NCBI RefSeq assembly: GCF_027580225.2
Contig: NC_073352.2
Span: forward strand, 436,501 to 500,500
Direction: 5' to 3'
DNA length: 64,000 bases
DNA from: Misgurnus anguillicaudatus
Lineage: Eukaryota; Chordata; Actinopteri; Cypriniformes; Cobitidae
Shown here one piece after another: positions 1 to 11,229 of this stretch. The notes under the pieces were generated by a model. It searched no databases. It worked only from the letters and a program-made list of their open reading frames with translations, and was not told where the DNA came from. The first letter of the stretch is position 1; every line of letters begins with the position of its first letter. The position numbers and the translations under genes are program-made.

Positions 1-131
1 TTCATATTTTCTGGTTTTGCTCAGAATTCTGGCAGCAGCGTTCTGAATGAGCTGGAGCTGTCTAATGGTCTTTTTGGGAAGGCCAGTGAGGAGACCATTA
101 CAATAATCCACCCTGCTGATGATGAAAGCAT
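1..131 (-). pseudogene. LINE reverse transcriptase C-terminal fragment
   Basis: Read on the minus strand, these bases encode [16 protein letters not shown] followed by a stretch like [11 protein letters not shown]. This is the usual thumb/C-terminal segment of jockey-superfamily (L2/CR1/Rex-type) LINE reverse transcriptases in fish. The fragment runs off the left edge of the window. It lies directly against the end of the ORF1 frame (150-1055) with no endonuclease or RT core between, so the element is internally deleted or is a fusion of two copies. Confidence 0.75.
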
Positions 132-149
132 GCCAGGGGTGCAAACTTG

Positions 150-1055
150 TCACCTTTCGGCGAAATTCGAAACCCTGTTTTCCAGAAAGTCGTCCTTGGG
201 TGCTGAATCTTGGAGCCGTTCTAATCTGACACAGTCCGACTGTGGTGAGCTCTGTGGGCAGGACTCAGCTGAGATTGTGTCCATGAGCAGTGGATGTTGT
301 GGCTGCGTGGTGTTATCTCTGTCCTTGTGGGATCTGTCAACGTCATGTCCATTCAGGTGCTGGAGAGAAGTCCTGTGGTCATTCATACTCTGTCCAGGTG
401 TGTGTGTGCCATTCAGGTTGAGTGGATTGGCACACACTGCTGAAGGATGATGAAGGGAGAAATAGATATTGTCCTTTAGCACTCTTGCACCCAGTCTGTT
501 TGGGTGGATGCCATCCTGTTTAAATAATTGTCTCTGACTCCAGAAAAGATTGAAGTTGTTGATAAAGTTCAGTCCCTTTATGTTGCAGGTTTTTTGCAGC
601 CATGTATTAAGTCCAAGCAAACGTGAAAACCTATTTGTTCCTCTTGCAGGAAGTGGTCCACTGATGAACGGCTGAACTTTCACTGTTCTGAGTGTTTCAA
701 AAAGTTTGTTGAAATCCCTCTTAAGGAGTTCCGATTGCTCTTTGTGAATATCATTCTTCCCCACATGAATGACAACTCGATTTACAGTCTTATGTTTCAT
801 TAGAATGTTCTGAAGTTCTCTGTTTACATCAGAAACAGTTGCTTGTGGAAGGCAGCACGTAGTTGAGTCCCTGTTGCTAATGTTTCTGATAATTGAGTCA
901 CCCAATATCAGAGTTCTGGGCTCGGATGCGCTCTGCGCTGAGTGCCGCTGTCTGCTCGATCTTGAGCGGCAGTTTGCTTCAGTGTTAGCTGCTGGCTGAT
1001 TTGATCGGTGCTCAGTCAGATTTATCACATTTGGGGATTCCTCACTCATATTCAT
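150..1055 (-). CDS. LINE ORF1 with GDSL/SGNH esterase-like domain
   Basis: This is a 301-aa open frame. It has [11 protein letters not shown] (GDS block with the nucleophile Ser), [10 protein letters not shown] (G-x-N-D block) and [10 protein letters not shown] (D-x-x-H block) in the order of SGNH/GDSL hydrolases. Esterase domains of this type are known in ORF1 of CR1/L2-type LINEs, so the product is probably the nucleic-acid-associated ORF1 protein rather than a host enzyme. The segment after about residue 210 is low-complexity (Asn/His/Gln-rich) and probably unconstrained. The upstream ORF1 start (Cys-rich/leucine-rich piece, 1188-1409) is in another frame, so the protein is broken at its N-terminus. 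Confidence 0.75.
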   Translation of the reverse strand: MNMSEESPNVINLTEHRSNQPAANTEANCRSRSSRQRHSAQSASEPRTLILGDSIIRNISNRDSTTCCLPQATVSDVNRELQNILMKHKTVNRVVIHVGKNDIHKEQSELLKRDFNKLFETLRTVKVQPFISGPLPARGTNRFSRLLGLNTWLQKTCNIKGLNFINNFNLFWSQRQLFKQDGIHPNRLGARVLKDNIYFSLHHPSAVCANPLNLNGTHTPGQSMNDHRTSLQHLNGHDVDRSHKDRDNTTQPQHPLLMDTISAESCPQSSPQSDCVRLERLQDSAPKDDFLENRVSNFAER

Positions 1056-1187
1056 TAATACTTCAAATCTGTTCCCAAGATGTATAGGTGGTGGTAGAAA
1101 GTCAGTGTTTGCAATCCTTGTCCTAGCTGTATCTGAGGTAGAGGAAGCTACTGTGGCAAAATGTGATGGTCGTGACAGTCTGATTTC

Positions 1188-1409
1188 TCAAGTGATTTTG
1201 GGTCTTGCTCCCTGTTTGTACCATTGATTAGTGTGTTGATCATTAGATTCATGGTACTCACCGGCTGAGTGCTGAGAGCGTTGATGACGAAGCTCTTTTG
1301 TGTGTTCCGTCTGGTTTGGTAGTCCTGTAAGTAACTTTGTTTCAAGAACAGCAATCCTTTGTAAAAGTCTGTGGCAGTTTGTGCAGAAAGTAGATTGTTG
1401 ATGAGGCAT
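1188..1409 (-). pseudogene. LINE ORF1 N-terminal fragment
   Basis: The frame encodes CTNCHRLLQRIAVLETKL, a C-x-x-C motif followed by a short leucine-heptad segment. This is how ORF1 proteins of this LINE type commonly begin. It lies just upstream of the esterase-like ORF1 on the same strand but in a different frame, which fits a frameshifted ORF1. Overlapping frames here are shadows. Confidence 0.5.
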
Positions 1410-1699
1410 TTCTTTTTCTTATCCTTTTGAATGAAGGCAGCTGTGTTTTTCCTTCTGGAATGTAAGCTGATGGCGGTGGGAGGCTAGACGGATGAAAAAT
1501 TCCACTTTTTTGTAATCCTCCAGTCCCGAAAGTTTGTAATTTAATGTTGATGCCAAGCTTCATTGTTTGAGCACTATGCTGATTTGCTGAAGTTAAAATT
1601 ATAAGATAAAATATAAAAAGCGATAGAGCAAAGCGCAGAGCAGTAAGCAAAAGCATCCGAACAGTAGCAAAGCAGGAAGTGTAAAAAGTGGTAGGAAAG

Positions 1700-1927
1700 A
1701 CATGTTTTCAAATGACAGAACCCAGGGATGTCATGTATATTGAAAAGAATAGTGGTCTGACACTGAGCCTTGATGTAACCCAGTATTGAGACACTTTTGA
1801 AACCAGACTTATTGCTATCCAGGAGGTTATTTTGTGTGAAGAAGGGTAAGAGCTGGTCAAACACCACGCGTTCAAGAGTCTTGGCAATGAAGGGAAGAAG
1901 AGATACCGGTCTGTAGTTCTCTACCAT
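1700..1927 (-). pseudogene. LINE reverse transcriptase fragment (NYRPVSLLP block)
   Basis: The minus strand encodes VENYRPVSLLPFIAKTLERV followed by FDQLLPFF, the first conserved RT block of jockey-type LINEs, with a recognisable continuation for about 45 aa (NNLLDSNKSGF) before the frame degenerates. On the minus strand this RT piece lies 5' of an ORF1 piece, the reverse of LINE order. The two therefore come from different insertions or from a rearrangement. Confidence 0.7.
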
Positions 1928-1929
1928 AG

Positions 1930-2760
1930 CAGGATAAACTGTGCAAACTCTTTATTTTTCAGTCTCTCTGCAAAGAGATTTGGATTACTATGCTGATTTT
2001 GGATATACAGCTATGATTTATACATAATTTAAAACATTAAATTGTCTATTTTTTGTGTTCACTCCCAATAAAAACAAAATGTTGTGCTGTTCACAAAATT
2101 AAGAAAATAAACATGATGCCCGTTCTGTTCTCTCTCCCTCAGTGAAGTCATTTTAGAAATATATTCAGAAAAATCAACTGTAACTTAACGAATACTTGTC
2201 AAACAAACAAAAGTCAAATGACTACATAATGCTTGGAATGTGTCCTTTTAAATTATGTAAGTGAAATTGAAAACAAATATTGTAATTCAGTGTTAACTGT
2301 GTAAGAAGAGGGAGACATACCGTCTTTCTCCTGTTACGTCATTATCTGTGATGAGCTGAGATCACCACGCCTCGCTCCATTGAAGTAGAAGAGTAGAGAC
2401 GATCCATATGCATTACTCACCCCCACAGTCAATGGACACACAATCCATCCCTGATCTCTGCATTCAGTGCTGTGTTAAGTTTAATCCGAGTGCAGCAAAC
2501 ATGACATCTAAATCCTTGTTTACTCACGCCTGTATCCTAACTAAAAGTTCTCTCCATACGCCAGTGTTTTCTTTGTGCTTCCGTCAGACAGTGTGACGCG
2601 ACAGGTATTCTTATAAAAGACGTGATTGCAAGCAGCACATCTAATACCTTGTTTATTTGCATCTATCTATGCACAGTAAGTTTAGTAAACGCAGGATCAC
2701 ACACATGGACAGGCATTCCTTTGTACTGCTTTCACAATCAACACATGACAGAGTAATGGC
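1930..2760. other. AT-rich spacer, no gene recognised
   Basis: I found no supported coding exon, RNA gene or terminal inverted repeat here. A short plus-strand frame at 2408-2596 has no recognisable domain. The stretch separates two LINE fragments and may be old intergenic or LINE-flanking DNA. Confidence 0.4.
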
Positions 2761-2829
2761 GTCTATAAACAAACATTGAGTATTGATAAGTTTACCACAC
2801 ACATCCCTTGTTGTGTTAGTACTATAATG

Positions 2830-3326
2830 AGTACAAAACACAAATAAGAGTCCAGACAACAATGGGCAGTTCTTCTTTTGTGCTTTTTACTGCACAAGAG
2901 TAAAACTCGCTGGCCAACCAGCGGGGTTGGTGAAGTTGGGACTCGCTTGAGGTCAAACGATGCAGTCAGGGTGTTGAAGTCGGCTGCCTGTGATTTCTCA
3001 AGGTGGATGTTGAAGTCACAGAGTACTACTAAAGGAGTACCATCCTCTGGGAATGACGACAGAAGTACATTCAACTCTTCCAAGAAGTGTCCCAGTTGAC
3101 CTGGGGGGGGGGGGCGATAGATAACTAGAAAATGGATTTAAGTAGGGTGGATGATGCTTTCACATGAGGGTGTGAGCTGTTGGAATTTCCAGTAATTTGG
3201 AATGAGCATACCGGTCCCACCACCCCTTCCTGTTGTGCGATGACTGTGGGAGAAAGTGTAATTGCTGGAGAGTGCTAGAGATGTCCCGGGGTACCAAAAA
3301 TCTAGTTGTCGGTACCAATACCACAA
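2830..3326 (-). pseudogene. LINE apurinic-type endonuclease fragments
   Basis: Two minus-strand frames belong together. At 3138-3326 there is NYTFSHSHRTTGRGGGTGML, typical of the EN domain between its second and third blocks. At 2830-3083 there is PLVVLCDFNIHLEKSQAADF followed by NTLTASFDLKRVPTSPTPL, the EN core in which the usual GDFN motif reads CDFN. About 55 bp separate the two, including a G/C homopolymer at 3103-3112. EN of this kind nicks target DNA for LINE insertion. The copy is frameshifted and cannot be functional. Confidence 0.75.
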
Positions 3327-3563
3327 AAAAATACATGGTACTCGGCAGAGGTGGGAAGTAATGAATTACATTTACTCACGTTACTGTAATTGAGTAGTTT
3401 TTTTGTGTACTTTTACTTTTTTGAGTAGTTTTTAAAATCTGTACTTTTACTTTTACTTAAGTATGTTTTGTTTAAAGTATTGTACTTCGCTAAATTTTAA
3501 AACATATCCGTTACTGATTAAAAAAAATATTTAAAAAAGCAAGGTGATAAAGACGCGCAAAGG

Positions 3564-3800
3564 ATGATTGATGGGCGGGGGAACGCGCAAAAAGAACCAT
3601 GGAGACGGACGAGACAGGCGCGCGCTAATGCAGACCCGCCTCAGTTCAAATCTTATGAAAGAAACCCCTGGTCATATTTAAGCGACCACTTTCCACTGAC
3701 GGGAAGCGAGTGTTTCATTCCTATGAAAGGTAGGATTCGTGCTCTCGAGTACGAAATTGCAGACCGGGTTTTACCGCTCATTTGCACGACGCGTTTTTAA
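3564..3800 (+). pseudogene. Possible N-terminal remnant of the hAT transposase
   Basis: A 78-aa frame contains PPQFKSYERNPWSYLSDHF, which looks like real coding sequence rather than chance. It lies inside the hAT element between the left terminus and the LINE insertion. I cannot assign it to a named family, but its position suggests the start of the element's own protein. An upstream ATG frame is out of register. Confidence 0.3.
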
Positions 3801-3893
3801 TACAATGCGCATTACCCTTCGCAGTCTAGCAGATTCGCGTCTAGTCAAACACAACTTCAGAACGTCCTCGAGAATGCGCAGGTCATTAGACAT

Positions 3894-3912
3894 GAGAGAG
3901 AGAGAGAGAGAA
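3894..3912. repeat. (AG)n microsatellite
   Basis: A short run of about nine AG dinucleotides inside the hAT element's left arm. Confidence 0.8.
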
Positions 3913-4133
3913 TAAAGGTCTGACATCAGGTACAAACTAGATATATAGTTTAATAAAATAATGTATGTTACCAGCAATACATCAATTACAACCTTACTAT
4001 AGTGATTGTATTTACAAGCTGCTGACCAACTTCAAAAGTGCATAACTCACATGTAAAAATCATTAAATAATTCCATAAATGTTTCTTAGTTTAAAAAAGC
4101 TTTTTATTTTATTAACTTTTTGTTATTGCACTT

Positions 4134-6010
4134 TAATTCAATTCAATTCAACTTTATTTCGCCATGTATACAAATACTAGGAATTTGGTTCGGTATTCTC
4201 CATGCAGGCAACACACAGTACAACATACAACATGCAAATGAATTTAAGTTAAGAGTCATTTAGAAGGGCTATTGCATGGGGGAAAAAACTGTTGCGATGG
4301 CGTGATGTTTTGGGCAAAATAGCCCTATACCGCTTTCCCGAGGGTAGAAGATTAAACAGACTGTTGGCAGGATGAGAGGGGTCGGCCGCAATCTTCACAG
4401 CTCTGTTAATGGTCCTAGAGCTATGCAGGTCCATAATAGAGGGCAGGGGACAGCCAATAATCCTCTCTGCTGCCCGGATGACTCTTTGTAGTCTGGCCTT
4501 TGCGCGGGCTGACGCAGAGGCAAACCAGACCGTAAGGGTGGAAGTTAGCACACTCTCAATGAATGCTCTGTAGAATTGTACCATGATGGAGGTGCTAAGC
4601 AGTAGTCCTTTTAGGCGGCGAAGAAAGAACAGATGCTGCTGGCCCTTCTTCACTAGTTGGGAGATATTATTATCCCATTTGAGTGAGTTGGTAATGGCTG
4701 TGCCCAGGAACTTGAAGTGCTCCACGACAGACACGGATGCATCATTAATGAGCAGAGGAGGATGAGTCGGGGGCCTTTTATGAAAGTCCACAATCATCTC
4801 CACAGTTTTTATTGATGTTAAGTTCCAAGTTACTGACTGCACACCAGGACTCCAGGCGACTAACCTCACTGCGGTAGGCTGACTCGTCGTTGTTAGAGAT
4901 GAGGCCTATTATTGTGGTGTCATCCGCATATTTGATGATTTTGACAGATGGGTCACCAGAGGTACAGTCATTGGTGTACAGTGAGAATAGCAGAGGAGAC
5001 AGCACACAGCCCTGAGGGGCACCGGTGTTACATGTGCGGGGCTGTGAGAGATATGGGCCCAGCCTGACATACTGTGTCCTGTTAGTAAGGAAATCAATAA
5101 TCCATGAGCAGAGGAGAGGGTTAATGTTCAGATGGGACAGTTTACTGTGAAGAAGATTGGGAATTATAGTATTGAAGGCAGAGCTGTAATCCACAAATAG
5201 GAGTCTAGCATAGGTATTCCGATTGTCCAAGTGTTGTAAAATAAAGTGAAGTGCAATGTTGATAGCATCGTCAACTGAACGGTTGGGACGATATGCAAAT
5301 TGAAGAGGATCAATGAGGTGATCGATAGATGCTTTAAGATGAGAGAGAACTAAGCGTTCAAAAGCTTTCATCACTACAGAAGTGAGAGCAACCGGTCTGT
5401 AGTCATTCAAGCAGCTGATCTTGGGCTTTTTCGGCACTGGAATGATAACAGCGATTTTGAAGCAGGCAGGCACTCAGCAAAGTTCCAGGGACTGATTAAA
5501 AATGTCTGTGAGCACTGGGGTCAGTTCACTAGCACAGTGCTTAAGGGAAGCAGGTGACACCCTGTCTGGTCCACACGCCTTCCTGATGTTCAGACCTTTG
5601 AGGAGCCTTCGGACTTCATGCTCCCTAATAGCCAGTGGAGCAGGTGAGCTAATGGAGTGGGTGGGAGGCTCCAGGGGGATGAGTGGGGGGTGCTCACACG
5701 ATGCTTCAAACCTAGTGCAAAACACATTGAACTTATCTGGTAAGTTTGGGTCAGTGGGAGCTGGTGGAGGTGGCTTTATATAGCCTGTGGCAGATTGTAG
5801 ACCCTTCCAGAGAGCTCTGATGTTCTTGTCATTGACCTGTTGTTCAATCCTTGCCTTATACAACCTCTTAGCATGCTGGATGGCTTTGCTGAGTGCATAT
5901 TTGGCCCTGGTGTAGGCAGCTTTTATTGTAAAGATGTTCCTACAATTAAAAACAACTAGTTTGAGATTTATATTCCCTTGTTGTTTTTGAACTATACTAA
6001 AATCCTCCAC
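4134..6010 (-). mobile_element. 5'-truncated L2/CR1/Rex-type LINE inserted in a hAT
   Basis: The 3' end (4134-4165, minus strand) is a short tandem tail of TTGAA units, typical of L2-like fish LINEs. RT coding follows continuously up to about 6010, where the hAT interior sequence resumes. The endonuclease and ORF1 are absent, so the insertion is 5' truncated. It is better preserved than any other LINE piece in the window and is therefore probably one of the younger insertions. Confidence 0.75.
4249..6010 (-). pseudogene. LINE ORF2 reverse transcriptase, nearly intact
   Basis: Three collinear minus-strand blocks cover almost all of the RT. 6010-5474 carries the segment before RT, with RKACGPDRVSPASLK. 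5473-4790 carries [48 protein letters not shown] and the catalytic KYADDTTI. 4830-4249 carries the C-terminal part ending NSFFPHAIALLNDS. Block one is joined to block two by a single in-frame TGA (5474-5476), and blocks two and three by one frameshift near 4810. RT converts LINE RNA to cDNA at the target site. With only two obvious lesions the copy is young but inactive. Confidence 0.85.
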
Positions 6011-6180
6011 CTCTCCCTGCTGTAAAAAAGAGTAACTTTTACTCTGAGTAAAGTTAAAATGATTTAGTTTTACTTGAGTAGATTTTTAGACCAGTAACTT
6101 TACTTTTACTTAAGTAAAATATTATTAAAGTAACTTTACTTTTACTTGAGTACAATATTTTAGTACTTTTTCCACCTCTG

Positions 6181-6419
6181 GTACCAAAGTTGGTTCCACA
6201 GTGTGTAAAAAAGAACTTACTTAAAATAGAAGAATAGGAAATCTACAAGAGAGGAAAAAGATAGATAAATATAAAAAGTTAGTACAAAAAGTGCAATACT
6301 CAGGTGCCCTGTCTGTGTCCAGTGAAGTAACGCAGGTAGAGTCGCTGGTCTTTACACTCTTCGGTCTTCACACGAGGAGGGCTTCAGGTGACGAGGCTGC
6401 CGCGACCGCTGCAGTGGTG
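6181..6419. other. Unassigned spacer
   Basis: This is the flank of the hAT element, beginning with GTACCAAAG-type sequence similar to bases just left of the element (3291-3320). That suggests the hAT landed in an older repeat. No gene is seen. Confidence 0.4.
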
Positions 6420-6905
6420 GACTGACTATTTAAATAACTGCTTGAATTGTGTAACTTAATTCAGCAGGACATGCCCACCGCTATTCACAACAAACAACCG
6501 AAACTACTGTGAGAACGCATGAGAGTAAACGCGATTTCATCATGTGAGACAAAGGTAAACAAGACAGCGTTACTTAGCAACCACACCATGCTAAAACTTC
6601 ACAAGACTATAAACGAAGTCACTTACGTTACTGAAGGCTCCTATTGATAAACTGCTTCACCTGGATAACTGAACTGCGACTGCTGTTTAAATACTCTTTC
6701 TGACAAAGGACACGCCTGACGCTATTCACAACAAACAACCAAAACTACTGCAAGAACGCACAAGAGCAAACGCGATTTCAACCATAAGACAAATGTAAAC
6801 AAAACAGCGTTTCTTAGCAACGACACAGAGTTAAAACTTTACAAGACTATAAACAAAGACACTTACACGTTACTTAAGGCTTCTGTTGATAAACTGCTTC
6901 ACCTT
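6420..6905. repeat. Two-copy tandem duplication, unit ~241 bp
   Basis: The segments beginning CTATTCACAACAAACAACC at 6481 and 6722, and those ending GATAAACTGCTTCAC at 6660 and 6902, repeat at 241-242 bp spacing with about 85-90% identity. Each unit includes a TTTAAATA box. I recognise no protein. It may be a duplicated promoter-like or transposon-internal segment. Confidence 0.75.
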
Positions 6906-7081
6906 AAATAAAACTTACCACAGAGTTAAGAAGATCTCACTTGACTCCATCCACTACTAGGTGATGCGACATGATCATTTCAAATCCATTAACAAGACGA
7001 ATACTCTTGTTAAGCTTAATAAAAAATTATTTACATCGTCTTTTAAAAATTATGAAATCATCTGTATACATGCGTATACAG

Positions 7082-7922
7082 TAGGGGTGCTACGGTTCTT
7101 GGTAAAGAATCGAACCGTCCCCTTATCATCCCATGGTTCGGCATGCATGTGCACCGCGGTGCACAGTGTTTGATTCTACCACACATTTCTAAAATATATT
7201 TTGGTGTAAAAGTAATGCATAAAACCGCTAATGCATGGTTCTGAATACGCTCTTGCATGTGTTTTCATGAAAGTACCTGTCCAATCAACTCATAGTATGC
7301 AAATCTTTAGCCAACCTCACAGTTCCTCCTCATAGAGGCACCGCCAGCTTCATTTAAGTTTACTGCAGCAGCGATGCTCAAGAAAACATGAACAAAACTG
7401 TTTACTTTGCACAGCGCAAGTGCCGTATGCTCAAGACAATACATCTAATATGACGAATCGCTTGGCCATCATCACGAGGGTGTTGTTGATAGCACGCGAT
7501 CGCAGGTGAAATCGAAACAGCACACATTGCTTTGTGTGTTTAAATGTTAACTGATCTTCTTGCGAAAAAACTTGAAGATAGTGGCAAAGAATATAAAAAA
7601 GTAACCCAATGTTCTAATCTATTTTATGTTCATTTTGAAGTTATTGTATGTTGGTACATGTAGTATAATAATGCAAGTACTCTAAAGTGAAAATGTTGAT
7701 TTTGGCGGAGGTTAAAAACAGCTTAGGTTTTACTTTAGTAAAGAAGCCTGTTGTGACCAAAGTGTTAGGTGTTTGTAACCAAATAAATAAGTTTATTTTC
7801 TTTGAATTTGACAGTAGCCTTTTTGTCCTCATAAACATACACACACCGAAATGTACCGAAACCGTGACACTAAAACCATGACACACACCAAACGGTGAGT
7901 ACTTTGAACCGCTAAACCCCTA
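7082..7922. mobile_element. Non-autonomous hAT element with perfect 8-bp target duplication
   Basis: The element begins TAGGGGTGCTACGGTTC and ends with the inverse of TAGGGGTTTAGCGGTTC. It is flanked on both sides by the identical octamer GTATACAG (7074-7081 and 7923-7930). An 8-bp duplication plus TAGGG-type ends identifies the hAT superfamily. It is 841 bp long and has no transposase domain, so it depended on another element. Confidence 0.9.
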
Positions 7923-7930
7923 GTATACAG

Positions 7931-8930
7931 TATTAACGTATTAACACAACCTTTTTATTCTGCTTTATACCACGGGCCTAAATGTTTTTTTATTCTGATT
8001 TCTTTATTTAGAAATTGATTCTCAACCAGGTCTTGATTATTTTTCTGTAAAATGCAATCCTCGTCAAATGTCTTAAAATAACCCTCAGAGCAAGGTTTGT
8101 GGTAACCTTGTATAAGCACAATAAATGACTTTGAATTATTTGAAAATGATGCACACCTGCTGTGTAACTCCGCTTCGCATCGTGCCGCATTACTACCTTG
8201 GGTGTGCATTACTTAAGAATAATTCAACAGCTTGTTGTTAATTTTTACATAATATATAACAATACACAATAAAATATATTATTTTATATACAAAATAGAA
8301 TACTGTCTTGACATGCACTGGTTCATGTTGGCCCAGTTTAATTCAAAGGACTCATTGGTTTGTTGTATTTATTTTTATTGTAAGTTTTAAAAGTAATTAT
8401 TTTAGATGCAATTTTGTAATATTTACAGCTTAAATTCACTAAGATCTTTTTAAACATTTAAAATCATTTCGCAGAATTCTGCAGATACCCCCCCCCCAAA
8501 AAAAATGTTGTCGGGTCCTGGTTATGGGGTCTGACCATGTTGATGTTGTTATTGTAAGTGACAGGCATAGTGCCACCAACTGGCAGCAGGAAGTGTGTTG
8601 TTTTCAAAAAAATATATTTATTTATTTATTGCCAGTCTGCATCAAACCTGTTGAGAATTATGACAAAAAAGACAAATGTTGTGCTGAAAACAGGTTTTTG
8701 ATACTTTAAATATTGTAACACATCAAACCTAATGTTTTCTTTGGATGTGTTTAGGGCACCTTTGCATGCTTCAAACTACAAAAAGTAATTCATAGTATAT
8801 GGTAGCATAGACATATGTTAATGCATTTTGGTGCACAGCTTAAAACCACTATTCAGTTATAGTAATTGCGCCACCTGCTGTATAACATGCATAACATAAC
8901 ATGCAATGCTGCCAACAGAAGGTGTGACCC
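7931..8930. other. AT-rich DNA without recognised genes
   Basis: Only short chance frames are present. A C9/A8 homopolymer junction lies near 8489-8505. I see no terminal repeats or conserved domain. Confidence 0.4.
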
Positions 8931-9072
8931 ATCAGTATATCGTGTACACAGGTTCGGGCACTAGTAAGGACCCTAGCTCACTTGACATTGGGACACTGTT
9001 CACTTATTTTTCTGCTTAAGCATGTTGTGATCACTCACAACGATTACATTGTCCATAATCGGCAAAACCAAC

Positions 9073-10469
9073 TAGGGATGGTGAAAACTAAACATTTTCT
9101 TGACCGACCACAGAGCCTCATTAGCCGATTGAAACCGGTTAACCGACAGGCCTATTAGTTTAAAATATGATAAACTATTTGAAATAATAGCCATTTCGAG
9201 CCGCGCCTGCAATTTCGCAACTCTGTTGCATCTCTCTGCCGTTCTGCCTCCATCGCACACACACACACACACACTGCACTTACATCACGTTTTTAAATTC
9301 CCTACAGCGCGGAACATGAGTCCCGCAAACGCGGCGCCGACTCTGAGGACAAATGGCTGCTTAGTTTCGAAATGGTTTAGGTACAAGGTGATCGCGTTGA
9401 AAGTAAAGGCGTTTGTCTAGCGTTAGAAGCTCATTTGAAAATTGCAACGGCTCATTTAAGAAAATGACAGCTCCGAAGAGGCGAAGAGACGCCACTTAAG
9501 TTGGATTAAGTTAAGTGCTAACAATAATAAAGAAAGGATGATCATAATCACCATATCTGTCACTGAAATGTAGATGTAATGTGTTTCCAAATCTAAGCTC
9601 ATCTTATGCGGAATGTTGCCTAATAGACTGCAACACGATAAAACCAATGGATAAAACGGGCACCTTTAGAATGTGTAAAAGACGCACCAGCCAAGGCTAA
9701 CTCACTGTGTGCGAGATAGCCCGTGTCTGTTCTAGAACAAATGCAGCAAAGAAGATATTTAATGCTAATGTATGAGGCATATAGGCCTACGCTGAATTTT
9801 ATTCATTTATGATGAGGTGCATAGTTAACAATGCAATGAAAGTGAACACGCCGTGCCGTCGCCTTCATGCGCAGATCGGTTATTATATTCTCTGCTATAT
9901 TTGCTTTTTATTTATTAAATACATGCAATTGGTTGATGAAACATTTTTTTAAATTAAGATGCAATTTATACAAAACGAAATTCACTTTAAAGAAATGCTT
10001 TCTACAAAGCAAAACTTAATTAAGTGGTAAAAATCCTGTCTGAGGATTTACAAAAACAAAACTTAATCTGCACTTCACTGTTAGCCTAAAATACGTAAAT
10101 GTTAATAATTTGGAATACAGTCAGGAGAGACTTTAATTTTAATTATTTTATTGCGGTATTTTATTTTCTATTCAAATGAAGGAATTTACAAAAAAAATTG
10201 CCTGTAGCATTTACTTTTCGCAAACCTCGCGCCAAATGTTTTTTTATTGGTTTATAAGTACAAACAGGCGAGTTATGTAAAACTGAGTGTGAGGGATTTG
10301 TTCATTTCACACAAAAAGATCTTGAAAAGAGATGATTAACTGTAGTAGCGTTTAATCCACTCAGTCTATAATAGCCTAATTTAGAGATCACTTTTTTAAC
10401 CGACAACTTTGACCTGTTAACGTTGATACGGTCAACCATCGGTCAAACGTTTATCGGTTAACATCCCTA
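9073..10469. mobile_element. hAT element with perfect TSD and a paralogous empty site
   Basis: The ends read TAGGGATGGTGAAAAC and, inverted, TAGGGATGTTAACCG, both rich in 'accgg/aaccg' subterminal motifs. The octamer AAACCAAC flanks both ends exactly (9065-9072, 10470-10477). The uninterrupted paralogue near 60150 reads straight through GGCAAAACCAACATCTCTC on the minus strand, which is the pre-insertion site. The 1,397-bp element shows no transposase domain. A (CA)n tract lies at 9256-9274. Confidence 0.92.
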
Positions 10470-10796
10470 AAACCAACATCTCTCTGACTTAATTTTAAAC
10501 AGTACATTGTGAAAAGTGCTGTCAACATATACGTGCATACAATTGGAGGAATATAATTACATTTTAAATATATATATATATTTTTATAATTTTAAATAAA
10601 TATTATTTTACATATTGAGTAGATTGTGGTCCCTTACTGTGTAGCGATGTGTGTTTATATTTAAACTAAAACAAACGTTTATCTTTATAAAAGTTTTGTC
10701 ACATTTCTTATTGTTTATTGGATCATGTGATTTTCGGTTGGCAAGCTTCAGAAACGGTCAAGTGATTTCCGCTAAGTGAACATAGGGACCATTAAA

Positions 10797-11144
10797 GGCG
10801 CTCTAAGCGAATCTGTGTGACGTCACTTTTTGTTGATGTTTGAACTGTTCAAACAAACGGAGCATAGCTAACTCCTCTCCCTCCCTCTCCTTTCCATGCT
10901 TTTATGAACGCGCCCAACCCCCACCCCCAAATCCTTCTTGTCGTTTATGGCTGGAACACTGTATGTTTCGTGGTGTTTGGCCACTTTGTTTTTATTGCAG
11001 TTTATGGAGCCTGGGCTGTCCACAGAGATCGCGTTTTTACAGTTTGATCAGCGGACAGGCGGCAAGCAGATAGTGAGGAGATGTTTGCAGTATGTAACAA
11101 AAACATTTTATGGTCCAAAACGCGTGAATTCGCTTAGAGCTGAT
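10797..11144. mobile_element. Short terminal-inverted-repeat insertion
   Basis: The segment starts GGCGCTCTAAGCGAAT and ends ATTCGCTTAGAGC. It is absent or different at the corresponding place in the paralogue (59.76-59.82 kb). The interior is CpG-rich, with a GTGACGTCAC palindrome and a pyrimidine-rich block. No protein domain is seen. The family was not identified. Confidence 0.5.
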
Positions 11145-11229
11145 CAGTGCCCTGACTACTGAACAAGGGAGCTGATTGAGACATACCACTGGTTTTCAGG
11201 ATTATGGACACAGAAGGTGTATTTTCTAG

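Larger units (their letters stand above)
3346..6180. mobile_element. hAT-type element with CAGAGGTGG termini, hosting a LINE
   Basis: The left end reads CAGAGGTGGGAAGTA and the right end, read on the minus strand, CAGAGGTGGAAAAAGTA. Both are followed by matching T/A-rich 'ACTTTTACTT' subterminal sequence. CAGRGGTGG ends are characteristic of hAT elements in fish. The 8-bp flanks are gtactcgg and gtaccaaa, matching at only the first four positions, so the target duplication is decayed or the flanks have changed. Its interior is interrupted by a minus-strand LINE (4134-6010). Confidence 0.65.
8935..11195. repeat. Dispersed repeat copy, interrupted by later insertions
   Basis: Segments 8935-9072, 10470-10796 and about 11140-11195 match, in reverse orientation, the stretch 59.67-60.31 kb. 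Examples are the shared phrases CGTGTACACAGGTTCGG, GGTCCCTTACTGTGTAG and TGCCCTGACTACTGAACAAG. The paralogue at 59.67-60.34 kb begins and ends with inverted GTGTGTCTCAAT, so this is probably a DNA element. Here the left end is truncated and a hAT (9073-10469) plus a smaller segment (10797-11144) have been inserted. Confidence 0.75.

Noticed and set aside
150..1055. Host GDSL lipase gene
   Set aside because: The SGNH blocks sit among LINE fragments in the layout of LINE ORF1 esterase domains. No signal peptide or host-type exon structure is seen.
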